Origin: JAUIET01 sp045106985
Lineage (GTDB): Bacteria > Pseudomonadota > Gammaproteobacteria > Pseudomonadales > JAUIET01
Direction of reading: 5' to 3'
NCBI GenBank assembly: GCA_045106985.1
Contig: JBGCFQ010000009.1
Span: 62,001-126,000 of the forward strand
Length of the DNA stretch: 64,000 nt
Made by a program: the position numbers and the translations under genes. A model generated the notes under the pieces. The model was not told the DNA's origin and ran no database searches. It saw only the letters and a program-made list of their open reading frames with translations. This document shows, one piece after another, positions 37,856 through 46,287 of this stretch; the stretch's first letter is position 1, and each line of letters begins with the position of its first letter.

Positions 37856-39019
37856 TTAGGCGCGTAAGGCATCCAAACCCAGGCTATCGTCACTCGCCAG
37901 CAAAGCACCTAGTTTTTCCAACTGATGATTACCTCCACCTAGACTGTAGCTGATCATTTTTGACCACAAAAAGAAACGGTGAATAGGGTATTCCACATCG
38001 GCACCCATTCCGCCATGCAGATGCTGCGCGGTGCACACTACGCGGTGGGCGCCTTCGCAGGCCCAATACTTCGCAGCTCTTATTTCTATCCGCGCATCAA
38101 GCCCTTCAGTAAGGCGCCATAACGCTAGCCAGTATGTTGCACGAATCGCCTCTACATCAATGTAAGAGTCGGCCATACGCATAGCCAAGGCCTGGAAACT
38201 GCCGATCGGCTTACCAAATTGCTCGCGCTCACTTGTGTATTGCGCTGTGCGACGCATTGCGGTCTCTGTCACTCCTGCTTGCATGGCGCAATGCGCAAGA
38301 TTTGCGCGCTGTTCAAGCCAATCAATAATGTCTGCGCCTTGTCCTGCTTCACCCAAAAGGGCGCTGTCTTCCAACACAAGGTCGCTAAGCTCGATGCGCG
38401 CATTCCACTCGCCTAGCAGTCCAAGCTGTTGAGGGATTACTTTTACACCCACCGCTTCAACGTTCACTATAAAAACAGATTGCTCGGCCCCCTCATTACC
38501 GGATGTAGTGTTGGCAGGGATTAGAATGTAACTGGCAACAGCGCCATCTTGCACGCAGTCGACCATGCCGTTAAGCAGCCAGCCACCATCTCGCTTCTCA
38601 GCAGTAACCGCTTTCTTCATCGCGACTTGCATGCCAAGCTCGGCCACCGCAGCCGTTAATTTATGCTCACCCGCAGCCATAGGCTTCAGCAGTGTCGCCT
38701 GCTGCTCTTCGGTACCAAACTCCACGATGGGTAGTGCGCCTAGAACCAAATTGGCATAAAGGGGTACCGGCGCGACTCGCATGCCTTGTTGCTCAAGAAC
38801 GCAACAGAGTTCACTAAGTCCAAGCCCGGAGCCACCGATGTTTTCCGGCAGGGCCAATCCCAAAATACCTTGCTCAGCTAGGGTTGACCAAAGCTTGTCA
38901 TCGTAATCGGCATCGGTGCGACTCATATCCAGTAGATGCTCATCACTCGCCATATCGGTGAAGATTTGATACGCAAGTTCCTTAATAGCAACTTGTTCTT
39001 CGCTAAGTGAAAAGTCCAT
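37856..39019 (-). CDS. Acyl-CoA dehydrogenase (first of a pair)
   Basis: The 387-residue protein has the acyl-CoA dehydrogenase order: an N-terminal helical domain (DDKLWSTLAEQGILGLALPENIGG), a beta domain, and a C-terminal helical domain with REQFGKPIGSFQALAMRMAD and GGMGADVEYPIHRF. These enzymes oxidise acyl-CoA to enoyl-CoA, passing electrons to ETF. It lies near a second dehydrogenase gene (39998-41164) around a TetR gene. Such pairs can form heterotetramers acting on bulky side chains, as with FadE/ChsE pairs. Which subunit carries the catalytic Glu is not clear by eye. Confidence 0.85.
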   Translation of the reverse strand: MDFSLSEEQVAIKELAYQIFTDMASDEHLLDMSRTDADYDDKLWSTLAEQGILGLALPENIGGSGLGLSELCCVLEQQGMRVAPVPLYANLVLGALPIVEFGTEEQQATLLKPMAAGEHKLTAAVAELGMQVAMKKAVTAEKRDGGWLLNGMVDCVQDGAVASYILIPANTTSGNEGAEQSVFIVNVEAVGVKVIPQQLGLLGEWNARIELSDLVLEDSALLGEAGQGADIIDWLEQRANLAHCAMQAGVTETAMRRTAQYTSEREQFGKPIGSFQALAMRMADSYIDVEAIRATYWLALWRLTEGLDARIEIRAAKYWACEGAHRVVCTAQHLHGGMGADVEYPIHRFFLWSKMISYSLGGGNHQLEKLGALLASDDSLGLDALRA

Positions 39020-39142
39020 AACTATTTCCTACCCTATTTATGTCTTGCAAAGTGTGTGTGCTAGTAACCGCACGGGGTCTAATATGCTTTCTAAAGGCCG
39101 GCTAATGTGTAATACGGCTCAATAATCTGCAACAAAAGCAAT

Positions 39143-39898
39143 TTAATCGGTCAACACCATACCCCTAACGTAACAGGTATACTTCAATTTTTCCGCTGGT
39201 GGGTTTTGCGCAAACAGGCCACGGTAAAATGTAACCGAAAGCAACTCTACCAACTCATCTATGCTAACTTCTTTAGAGTGCAATGCTGCGTCATGGTTAA
39301 TAAAGTAATCGCGCAGTAGCATCTCTCCACAGCCAGCTACCGAATAAACCAACAACAAAGCTTGATGCTCGGTAAACTCTGCCTGTGGAAACAATTTTGG
39401 CATTCGAGCGACCAGCCAGTGCAACGACTCCACGAAATTTTCTCGCAGCTGCGCTGAAAAGGCCGGGTCTTCGTCCGCCATTTGCAACAAACATCGCATA
39501 AGCCCTGGCCGCTCGGCGTAGCTGTTTACCACCAGCCTATTGTGCGCCAGCATGCGACCAAACCAATCAGTTCGATCCAGGCCTCTTTCAATCTCTTCAA
39601 GGTTGCGCGACTGCGCGACAAAATCACTCAGCACCTCGAGCGTCAGCGTCTTTAAGTCGCTGAAGTAGTGATAAAACAAACCAGTTGCGACGCCCGCCTC
39701 TCCGGTGACATCCGCGATGCGCATGGCGTGATAACCCCGTTCTTCCAACACGGTCATTGCCGCACGCTTTAGTTTCGCACGAGCCTCCAAGCCCTTGCGA
39801 CCATGCACCTGACTGTTACTGGCAGAGGTCGCAGGCGCTGAATCTGCTTTGGCGTTGCTTTTAGCAAGAGCGTTGTTTTTGGCGGCAGAACTAGGCAA
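39143..39898 (-). CDS. TetR family regulator of the acyl-CoA dehydrogenase pair
   Basis: The 251-residue protein starts at TTG 39898; an in-frame TAA lies two codons upstream. An Ala/Ser/Lys-rich, probably disordered N terminus (1-32) precedes the helix-turn-helix: AAMTVLEERGYHAMRIADVTGEAGVATGLFYHYFSD. The C-terminal domain is helical. A perfect inverted repeat lies 35 bp from its start, between it and the divergent dehydrogenase, and is the obvious operator. The ligand is probably an acyl-CoA, by context. Confidence 0.85.
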   Translation of the reverse strand: MPSSAAKNNALAKSNAKADSAPATSASNSQVHGRKGLEARAKLKRAAMTVLEERGYHAMRIADVTGEAGVATGLFYHYFSDLKTLTLEVLSDFVAQSRNLEEIERGLDRTDWFGRMLAHNRLVVNSYAERPGLMRCLLQMADEDPAFSAQLRENFVESLHWLVARMPKLFPQAEFTEHQALLLVYSVAGCGEMLLRDYFINHDAALHSKEVSIDELVELLSVTFYRGLFAQNPPAEKLKYTCYVRGMVLTD

Positions 39899-39932
39899 TG
39901 GTTACTCAGCGTGTATTAACTGGAACATCAAT

Positions 39933-39964
39933 CATAGTTGAAACTGTATTCAATTTCAACTATG
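39933..39964. promoter_or_regulatory. Inverted-repeat operator between TetR and acyl-CoA dehydrogenase
   Basis: CATAGTTGAAA (39933-39943), a 10-bp A/T-rich spacer, then TTTCAACTATG (39954-39964): two perfect 11-bp arms. The site is between divergent genes, about 35 bp from each start, and has the symmetry expected of a TetR dimer-of-dimers site. It is probably the autoregulatory operator. Confidence 0.75.
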
Positions 39965-39997
39965 CTTGACACACACCACTGCTATTTAGGTCGCTCA

Positions 39998-41164
39998 ATG
40001 CATATTGATTACACTGACAGCCAGCGAAAATTGCGCGCGGAACTGCGCGAATACTTTGGCGCACTCATAAAGCCTGAGTATAAGGAAACACTGCGTAACG
40101 CCGAAGGCGGCGATCTATACAAGTCCTTGATTCGGCAAATGGGTTCGGACGGTATGTTGGCGCTGGGCTGGCCAACAGAGTATGGCGGCAAAGGACTGAC
40201 CAAGATCGAGCAACTGATGTTTTTTGAGGAGGCCCTGCTGGCTGGCGCTCCAGTGCCCTTTGTTACACTTAACACTGTAGGCCCAGCCATCATGGACCAC
40301 GGCTCGGCAGCACAAAAAGAGCGGTTTCTACCCGAAATTGCGGCCGGCAAGCTTCACTTCAGTATCGGCTACTCGGAGTCTTCGGCCGGAACAGACCTAG
40401 CGGCCTTGCAAACAGCCGCCGTTAAGCAGGGCGATGAATACATTGTAAACGGTAGCAAGGTCTACACTAGCGCAGCAGAAGCCGCCGATTACATATTCCT
40501 TGCTTGTCGAACCGACCCCGAAGCCCCTAAGCATAAGGGCATTTCCATTCTTTGTGTCGACACCAGCGACCCCGGATTCTCGTTCGGCCCACTTCATACT
40601 GTGGGTAGTGTTCGTACCAATGTGTCTTTCTACACTGATGTGAAGGTACCCGCCGACATGATTATCGGTGAGGAGAATAAGGGCTGGCGGCTAATCACCT
40701 CGCAGCTCAATCACGAGCGTGTTGGTCTCGCAGCGTGGGGCATTCATGGCTGGAAGTTGTTCCAACGTACTTTAGAGTGGGCGCGTGAGGAGCATAACGG
40801 CTTACGAGCCATCGATAACCCCTCTACGCAACGCTCACTGGCCGAGGTGTACGCTTATCTGGAAGCAATGCGCGTTATGAACGCTAATATGGCTTGGCAG
40901 CTTGATCAAGCAGAGATCAGCCCTGTGCTGCCGTCTGCGCTGAAAGTGTATTCAACAGAGATTTTGATAGAGATATGTCGCTTGCTGATGGACATTGTTG
41001 GGCCTAACGCTCTAGTAGCCGCGCCAAGTGATGGCACAGTAATGATCGGCGACCTGGAACACGAATACCGACGGGCACTAATAAATACTTTTGGTGGCGG
41101 TGTAGTAGAAGTGTTACGCGGCCTAGTTGCGACTTTCGGATTGGGAATGCCGCAGCATCGCTGA
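39998..41164 (+). CDS. Acyl-CoA dehydrogenase (second of a pair)
   Basis: From ATG 39998 (MHIDYTDSQRKLRAEL) the protein is 388 residues. It has the typical helical N domain (GWPTEYGGKGLTKIEQLMFFEEAL), a flavin-site region YSESSAGTDLAALQTAA, NHERVGLA, and a C-terminal helical domain. An upstream start at 39938 lies inside the operator and is less likely. It is divergent from the TetR gene and shares its regulatory region. Confidence 0.85.
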   Translation: MHIDYTDSQRKLRAELREYFGALIKPEYKETLRNAEGGDLYKSLIRQMGSDGMLALGWPTEYGGKGLTKIEQLMFFEEALLAGAPVPFVTLNTVGPAIMDHGSAAQKERFLPEIAAGKLHFSIGYSESSAGTDLAALQTAAVKQGDEYIVNGSKVYTSAAEAADYIFLACRTDPEAPKHKGISILCVDTSDPGFSFGPLHTVGSVRTNVSFYTDVKVPADMIIGEENKGWRLITSQLNHERVGLAAWGIHGWKLFQRTLEWAREEHNGLRAIDNPSTQRSLAEVYAYLEAMRVMNANMAWQLDQAEISPVLPSALKVYSTEILIEICRLLMDIVGPNALVAAPSDGTVMIGDLEHEYRRALINTFGGGVVEVLRGLVATFGLGMPQHR

Positions 41165-41252
41165 ACGCTAAATGGCCCACTCTCACAACCTGCGTGCAGT
41201 TAGACTTATGCAGGCGGGTACAGCTTAAACGCGGCTGCTGTTCAGCAATAAG

Positions 41253-41564
41253 TTAACTATCTACTTGTTCAGGTCTGATTCGAATACTGGTTCGAGCTGA
41301 TATCACAGGTCGCTGTGACGTCTTCTCATCGAAAACCCTGGCACGCATCTCTCGCGCTTGGAATTCAGGCGCTAGATCGACCAGTTGAAAATAGGCTGCT
41401 TGAATGTCGTCGCAATCGTAAAGACAGGCATAGTCGCCAAGCATCGACAAAAACGCTGGGTGAGCAAGAGATAGCTTCAAACCCAAACGTTGTTCGATAA
41501 GTCGGCTACATTTCCTTGCCGCGTGTAGTGCATACCGCTTCATCAACCAGTCGTTGGAAGCCAT
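41253..41564 (-). CDS. Hypothetical protein, 103 residues
   Basis: The frame starts at ATG 41564 with no strong Shine-Dalgarno. The protein is soluble, with a basic N terminus (LMKRYALHAARKCSRLIEQR), a helical middle (AFLSMLGDYACLYDCDDIQAAYF) and a polar tail. I know no family. Codon style matches its neighbours, so it is probably real but of unknown function. Confidence 0.5.
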   Translation of the reverse strand: MASNDWLMKRYALHAARKCSRLIEQRLGLKLSLAHPAFLSMLGDYACLYDCDDIQAAYFQLVDLAPEFQAREMRARVFDEKTSQRPVISARTSIRIRPEQVDS

Positions 41565-41740
41565 CAGGAAATAGTCGCCGTTATTTTTATGTTCTAAGGA
41601 ACATTTTGGAGAGGGGCCTGTGGACCCACGTATTGTTGGCGCGATTATACCGCAGACCTTAGTGCAATTCGGTCAGCTTTTCCTTTGGCAGGAAAAATTC
41701 ACAGTAATATTAAAGCTCATCACAGACTAGGCAATAAGCG

Positions 41741-42949
41741 TTAGTCGAGCAAGTCCGTCAACTCGCTGCATTGGTGAATAAAAGACTCTGGCACTTCAAG
41801 TCCAGTCGCAATTTGCTTTAAAACTGACAGCTCAGGCTCAACCACCGACCCGTCTGCTCGCGCTATCAAGCACAAGTCTCGTAGTATCTGCATACGCTGC
41901 GCTCTGCTTGTTAGCTTTTTACAATCTGCAATACGTTTAGGCAAAACCTCGGCGAGTCGCTCCGGGTTGAGTTTTTCTATATCGAGATCATTGTCCGAAA
42001 AAAAACTTTTTAGAACTTCTTTTTCAACATCGCTGACACCGTCATGGGCATTCGCTACTGCAATTGCACCGGCTACAAACAGTCTCCGCATGGACTTACT
42101 TGTATTAGTTTTGGCCTGAAGATAATCGGGCTCCATCAAACGCATAACGTCCTGAACCTTGATTTCGAGCTCACGCTTATTGAAGCCACCCTTTACCATC
42201 AGCTCACTGTTGTGAAAGTGCTGTAACGCCTTTACGCGCAGTGGACTAAAGGGGTGGGTACTAAACCAGTCTTGCATAGGCGCGCCTTGTCCCGGTTCAG
42301 CATCGACTGCAACCATGTCGTCAACTTGTTGGATAAACTCTTCCAGATTGAACTGCACAACTTTTTCACTAGTCACGCCGGAGGCTAGGCGAAACAGAGC
42401 TCGTGCCACACTCTGCATATCTTCCGCACAAAAGGCACCGGCCCTGTCAGCGGACACTTCGGCATAGCGCGACCAGGCAAACAGATCCAATGCCAGATGT
42501 GCCGGTGGCGGTTGCTTACCTTTCAGTATGTAGCCAATCGGAATATCGTGATGGTTGTAAAGATGGTGACCCAATTCATGACCCATAACGAACAGTAATT
42601 CTTTTTCAGCGAAGGCCTCTAGCAGACTGGAGGAGAACATGATGTACACGCGGCCGTCTTCCGGTTTGAAGCAAGCCGCATTAAATTGGGGGCTGCTAAA
42701 CGCATACAACTCAAGTGGCGTATCGATGCCAAGACGCTCGACACAATGGTCGGCCATTTTATGCAGCTCTGGCGCCATGTTTTTGCTTAGGCGTACTGAT
42801 GTAGCTAACAAGTGGCGCCGCGTAGCGCCGCCCGCCTGCTTTTCTTCCATCCGTTCTATTTGCGACCTGACTCTTTTAACATCACTGTTCGCCAATAAGG
42901 TTTCAAAAAGCTTACTGTCATTGTCGCAACGAATTGCATCTGATTTCAT
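41741..42949 (-). CDS. M48-type metalloprotease with TerB-like C-terminal domain
   Basis: From ATG 42949 the protein is 402 residues. The zinc motif HELGH is at 124-128 (GHELGHHLYNHH), with the third-ligand Glu probably in RYAEVSADRAGAF. There is no signal peptide or membrane helix, unlike HtpX, so it is probably cytosolic. Residues from about 285 on, AIAVANAHDGVSDVEKEVLKSFF and ARADGSVVEPELSVLKQIA, repeat the TerB/tellurite-resistance-like pattern with two acidic helix-loop units. The combination is uncommon. Its substrate is unknown. Confidence 0.8.
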   Translation of the reverse strand: MKSDAIRCDNDSKLFETLLANSDVKRVRSQIERMEEKQAGGATRRHLLATSVRLSKNMAPELHKMADHCVERLGIDTPLELYAFSSPQFNAACFKPEDGRVYIMFSSSLLEAFAEKELLFVMGHELGHHLYNHHDIPIGYILKGKQPPPAHLALDLFAWSRYAEVSADRAGAFCAEDMQSVARALFRLASGVTSEKVVQFNLEEFIQQVDDMVAVDAEPGQGAPMQDWFSTHPFSPLRVKALQHFHNSELMVKGGFNKRELEIKVQDVMRLMEPDYLQAKTNTSKSMRRLFVAGAIAVANAHDGVSDVEKEVLKSFFSDNDLDIEKLNPERLAEVLPKRIADCKKLTSRAQRMQILRDLCLIARADGSVVEPELSVLKQIATGLEVPESFIHQCSELTDLLD

Positions 42950-43071
42950 AGTTAGTTCCAATTGCGCGCTCTAGTCTGCTAGGCGCTTATTATTTCTTCT
43001 CTGAGCCTAGCGAGCTATATTACATCAAATCTACCCTACGACTACTGGCGAGAAACACCCACACAAGGGAG

Positions 43072-43845
43072 CTAGTGGAATATTTGTCCGCCATCAACAA
43101 CGATGCTTTGACCATTCACCCAATTTGCTTCAAATGAACATAACCAGGTTATGACCGAGGCCATTTCCTCAGGCGTTCCCATTCGCCCTTGCGGCAAAAC
43201 TTTAGGAAGCATGTCTATTACATTCTGCGGAACATTTTCTGCAACCATCGGCGTATCGATGTAGCCAGGACACACTGCATTTATTCTTATATTGTTATTG
43301 ATTTGTTCTTGAGCCGCGTACTTCGTCATGCCCAAAACCGCGTGCTTTGCCGCCGTGTAGTGAATCTGCCCTGGTGCAGGTGTAAGCCCGGCGCCTGACG
43401 ATACATTAACAATAGCCGCGCCTTTGCGCTGCTCAATTTCTCGGCTTAAAAAGTACTTAACCTGGTGTTTTAAGCACAAAAAGATTGCGGTTTGATTAAC
43501 TCGAATCATTCGCTCCCAGCTGTCCAGCGACATATCAATCATGTCGACCGGCCGTTCGGATATGCCAGCACAGTTAACTGCACAGTCTAGTTTGCCGTAA
43601 GTAGACACGACATCGCTGATTAAACCCTCTACTGAAAATTCATCACTCACATCCACTGTAAATGAGCTTGCCTGATATCCTTCAGCGGTAAGGCTCTCAA
43701 CAAATTCGCTCGCAACAGCCGAATTGGTGTCAGCTATTGCCACTATGGCGCCGCGCCGCGTCATTGTTTGGACTGTCGCTCGCCCAATGCCGCTAGCACC
43801 ACCGGTCACCAATACCACTCTCTCTGCAAAATCCTGTTGTGCCAT
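43072..43845 (-). CDS. Short-chain dehydrogenase/reductase
   Basis: The 257-residue classical SDR has the cofactor motif VTGGASGIGRA (13-23), the NAG-like NCAGIS, the catalytic Ser in VNVSSGAG, and YTAAK for the Tyr-Lys pair. C-terminal motifs are the family's PGYIDTPM and ASVITWLCSFEANWVNGQSI. FabG- or hydroxysteroid-like SDRs have this layout, and the substrate cannot be read from it. It starts at ATG 43845, 18 bp from the next gene on the same strand (SGNH hydrolase), so the two may be cotranscribed. Confidence 0.88.
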   Translation of the reverse strand: MAQQDFAERVVLVTGGASGIGRATVQTMTRRGAIVAIADTNSAVASEFVESLTAEGYQASSFTVDVSDEFSVEGLISDVVSTYGKLDCAVNCAGISERPVDMIDMSLDSWERMIRVNQTAIFLCLKHQVKYFLSREIEQRKGAAIVNVSSGAGLTPAPGQIHYTAAKHAVLGMTKYAAQEQINNNIRINAVCPGYIDTPMVAENVPQNVIDMLPKVLPQGRMGTPEEMASVITWLCSFEANWVNGQSIVVDGGQIFH

Positions 43846-43862
43846 TTTATTTCTAGTTCCGT

Positions 43863-44762
43863 TTAAGAGTGTTTAGGTAGCCTGGAATCAGCCGATCGCA
43901 TTGCCGCGTAGATCAGTTTAAATAAGCGCTTAAAACCGCTAGCCGTTGGGTGAATTTCATTTAGCCAGTCACTCCCATGGCCGGGCCTAAGCGTTCCCTG
44001 GGTATCTACAACCAAAAAACGTTCTGCCGCCAATGCAGTACTGGCCAACTGTTGCAGCGAGCGACTAAGCTGATCAAGTAAGGCGTGGCTAATATCCGCA
44101 TGTAACGCTTTAGGAATGCCTTTCTGCTCCAGAAACGGCAATATCCACGGCCCAGTCTTGTAGAACCTTAGCAACTCAGCGCCTTTGTTAGAGGGCCGCA
44201 CTTGATCGTAGGTATGCGTTATTACTATCGCTTCAGGCGCGTAACTATTGCGCAGCTCCAATAGCTCTGAATAAGCCAATACAATTCTTTGCAGTTTACG
44301 TTCAAGTCGTGCCTGGTCTATGCAGTCTTGCGCTGTGTAACCTGGTTTGTAACTGCGCAGCAAGCGGTCCATATCGTAACGGCCCACCAAATCATTTCCA
44401 CCTCCGGAAAACAGAATGATGTTGATGTGTTCGGCGTTGGTTTCAAGCAACTTAGCCATGGAGTATTTTTGCTTTGCTGACAACATAGCGGCCGCTTCGT
44501 CGCCGTTGCTGGAACGCACTAGCAGATTAGCCGCATCAGAACCCGACACAACATCTTCCAAGTGATGTATTAAGTTGATATCAGGACCGGCTATAAGGTA
44601 TTTCCTCGGATAGGAAAACCACGAGTCTCCTTCGGCAATAATGCCCACACGATGAGGCGCTTTGCGGCAAAGATAGTTAAAGTCAGAGACGGAGCGGGTA
44701 ACGCCACGGCGCAAAACCCTTAGGCGGCGGCTCTGGTAGGAAGTGAGTGAGGTTCTGGGCAA
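43863..44762 (-). CDS. SGNH/GDSL-type hydrolase
   Basis: The 299-residue protein has block I GDSWFSYP (Ser nucleophile about residue 46), block III-like GGGNDLVG, and block V DWLNEIHPTASGF with the Asp and His. It probably cleaves ester bonds, with no signal peptide visible. No ATG fits. TTG 44762 is supported by AGAGGA about 12 bp upstream, and an in-frame stop lies only ten codons farther on. It is followed on the same strand by the SDR gene. Confidence 0.75.
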   Translation of the reverse strand: MPRTSLTSYQSRRLRVLRRGVTRSVSDFNYLCRKAPHRVGIIAEGDSWFSYPRKYLIAGPDINLIHHLEDVVSGSDAANLLVRSSNGDEAAAMLSAKQKYSMAKLLETNAEHINIILFSGGGNDLVGRYDMDRLLRSYKPGYTAQDCIDQARLERKLQRIVLAYSELLELRNSYAPEAIVITHTYDQVRPSNKGAELLRFYKTGPWILPFLEQKGIPKALHADISHALLDQLSRSLQQLASTALAAERFLVVDTQGTLRPGHGSDWLNEIHPTASGFKRLFKLIYAAMRSADSRLPKHS

Positions 44763-45000
44763 GGCAGATGCTTCCTCTAAACTGATGGAGCTTTATTATC
44801 TGCTGAAATTGGGCGCACTCATAGCCTGCGCCACCTATCTCAGCGTTTTTGCAGCCTAATTTTTTGGCATTAGCTTAAGGAAGTGATGACAAGCAACGAG
44901 CTATGAGGTGGTGGTTGAGCATAAAAGCGAGGCTCGAAAAAGCTGAGCAGAAAATTGAACAAAGATTTGAACGCAGAGAAACCTGTCTTGGCGAACGACT

Positions 45001-45138
45001 TTAGTCAGCGTCGGAATCCCTGCCTTTAGCTGAAGTACTGCGTATACCACTCTGGCCCTCTAGCCAATAGCCAACATAGAACATCGCTACAGGCAATATT
45101 ATCGTGGCCCCTATTAACATTAACCATTGTGATTCCAT
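45001..45138 (-). CDS. 45-residue single-helix membrane protein
   Basis: The ATG at 45136-45138 is preceded by AAGGA about 11 bp upstream. The product begins MESQWLMLIGATIILPVAMF, one membrane helix of about 18 residues with a Pro, followed by YVGYWLEGQSG and a short polar tail. The stop is at 45001-45003. Its size falls below common gene-finder limits. Its position after the LysR gene on the same strand suggests cotranscription, or its own transcript. Function unknown. Confidence 0.6.
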   Translation of the reverse strand: MESQWLMLIGATIILPVAMFYVGYWLEGQSGIRSTSAKGRDSDAD

Positions 45139-45277
45139 AAACGCCAAGTCCTTGATTCGATTGTTTCCGCGACGACCAGTCGCTCAATTGAACATCGATT
45201 TGTTCACATTTCGATCAAATATTAGCATTTAGTGTGACGCTACGCACAGTTTACCGATTAATGGTCCATTTTCTCAT

Positions 45278-46177
45278 TCAAGCGTGCCCTGACCTTGGCC
45301 AGTATTGTTTGCACTGGTCGATAAAGTCTTGTGCGACACCGCTGAGCATTTTGTCTTTTTGGTAAAACAAACCAACTTCTCGTTCAAAGGAAGAAAAGTC
45401 AGCGTGGTCAACCTCATGTAGGCGTAATGCCATGCGTTCAGCGTGAAGAGTTTGGGCATTCATGTAACCAACGCCAAGCCCACGCGCAATCAGATCGATG
45501 CGCAAAGCCAAACTGTTGACCCGCCAAACAGTGTCAAAGTAATCTCTGATGCGTTGCTGGCCCGGTCGATCGCCAGGTTCATCCAGGTAGGACGCGATCA
45601 ACCTACTGGCAGCCAGAGCCTTGTCATCTCCCTGGGTTATTGCATCGAATTCTGGATGGGTCTCGCTGATCACGAGGCTGTGCCGCACTCTCAGTAGGCC
45701 AATCGTACTGAAAGCTTGCATATGGGTTTGAAAGGGTCCAAAGCCTAGCTCTAATTCGCCCGCTAATACGGCCGATATGATTTGCCTACTAGGCATAACC
45801 CTGACATTCATTTGCAGGTCTCTGTGTTGCTCGGCGCAAAATGACAGCAGCGGAGACGCAAAATAGCGACTGACAAAGCTGTTCATCGCAATGCTGAGAG
45901 GGGGCTGTTCGGTACGCGCCAAGGCGGCGACTTCGGCCAGCACTTGCCGCTCACCGCTTAAGGTCTGCAAGGCATACTGATAGACGCGTCGCCCGCCTCG
46001 AGTTAATTGTGGCGATCGGCCGCGTTTTATTAGAGTGCAGTCAAGTTTGCTCTCCAGGCCTGCCACTGATTGACTGATGGCCGATTGCGACCTCCCCAAC
46101 TCTTCCGATGCCCGCTGGAAACCGCCTGCTTCAATAACAGCGACTAAGGCCTCTAATTCACTTCTTTCTAAACGCAC
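45278..46177 (-). CDS. LysR family transcriptional regulator
   Basis: The 299-residue protein has the winged helix at residues 1-60 (ELEALVAVIEAGGFQRASEELGRSQSAISQSVAGLE) and a periplasmic-binding-protein-like effector domain. It starts at GTG 46177. It is divergent from the citrate synthase homologue, 110 bp away, and likely regulates it. The palindrome ATCGCGAT (46202-46209) lies in the shared gap with T/A-rich flanks, as in LysR T-N11-A sites. Confidence 0.88.
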   Translation of the reverse strand: MRLERSELEALVAVIEAGGFQRASEELGRSQSAISQSVAGLESKLDCTLIKRGRSPQLTRGGRRVYQYALQTLSGERQVLAEVAALARTEQPPLSIAMNSFVSRYFASPLLSFCAEQHRDLQMNVRVMPSRQIISAVLAGELELGFGPFQTHMQAFSTIGLLRVRHSLVISETHPEFDAITQGDDKALAASRLIASYLDEPGDRPGQQRIRDYFDTVWRVNSLALRIDLIARGLGVGYMNAQTLHAERMALRLHEVDHADFSSFEREVGLFYQKDKMLSGVAQDFIDQCKQYWPRSGHA

Positions 46178-46287
46178 ATCAATTGTATCGGTTTTGCTTA
46201 TATCGCGATTATATTTATTAATTTCATTTATACAATGATGTCACATAGTCTTCTCTACATCGATTGTTATCAGAAGAGGACGGGGCA

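Noticed and set aside
44785..44859. Frame for a 24-residue hydrophobic peptide upstream of the SGNH gene, plus strand
   Set aside because: It is too short to support, and no good Shine-Dalgarno is seen. Kept only as a possibility.
44903..45004. Frame for a 33-residue charged peptide, plus strand
   Set aside because: It overlaps the stop of the better-supported 45-residue minus-strand gene, and its start has no Shine-Dalgarno.
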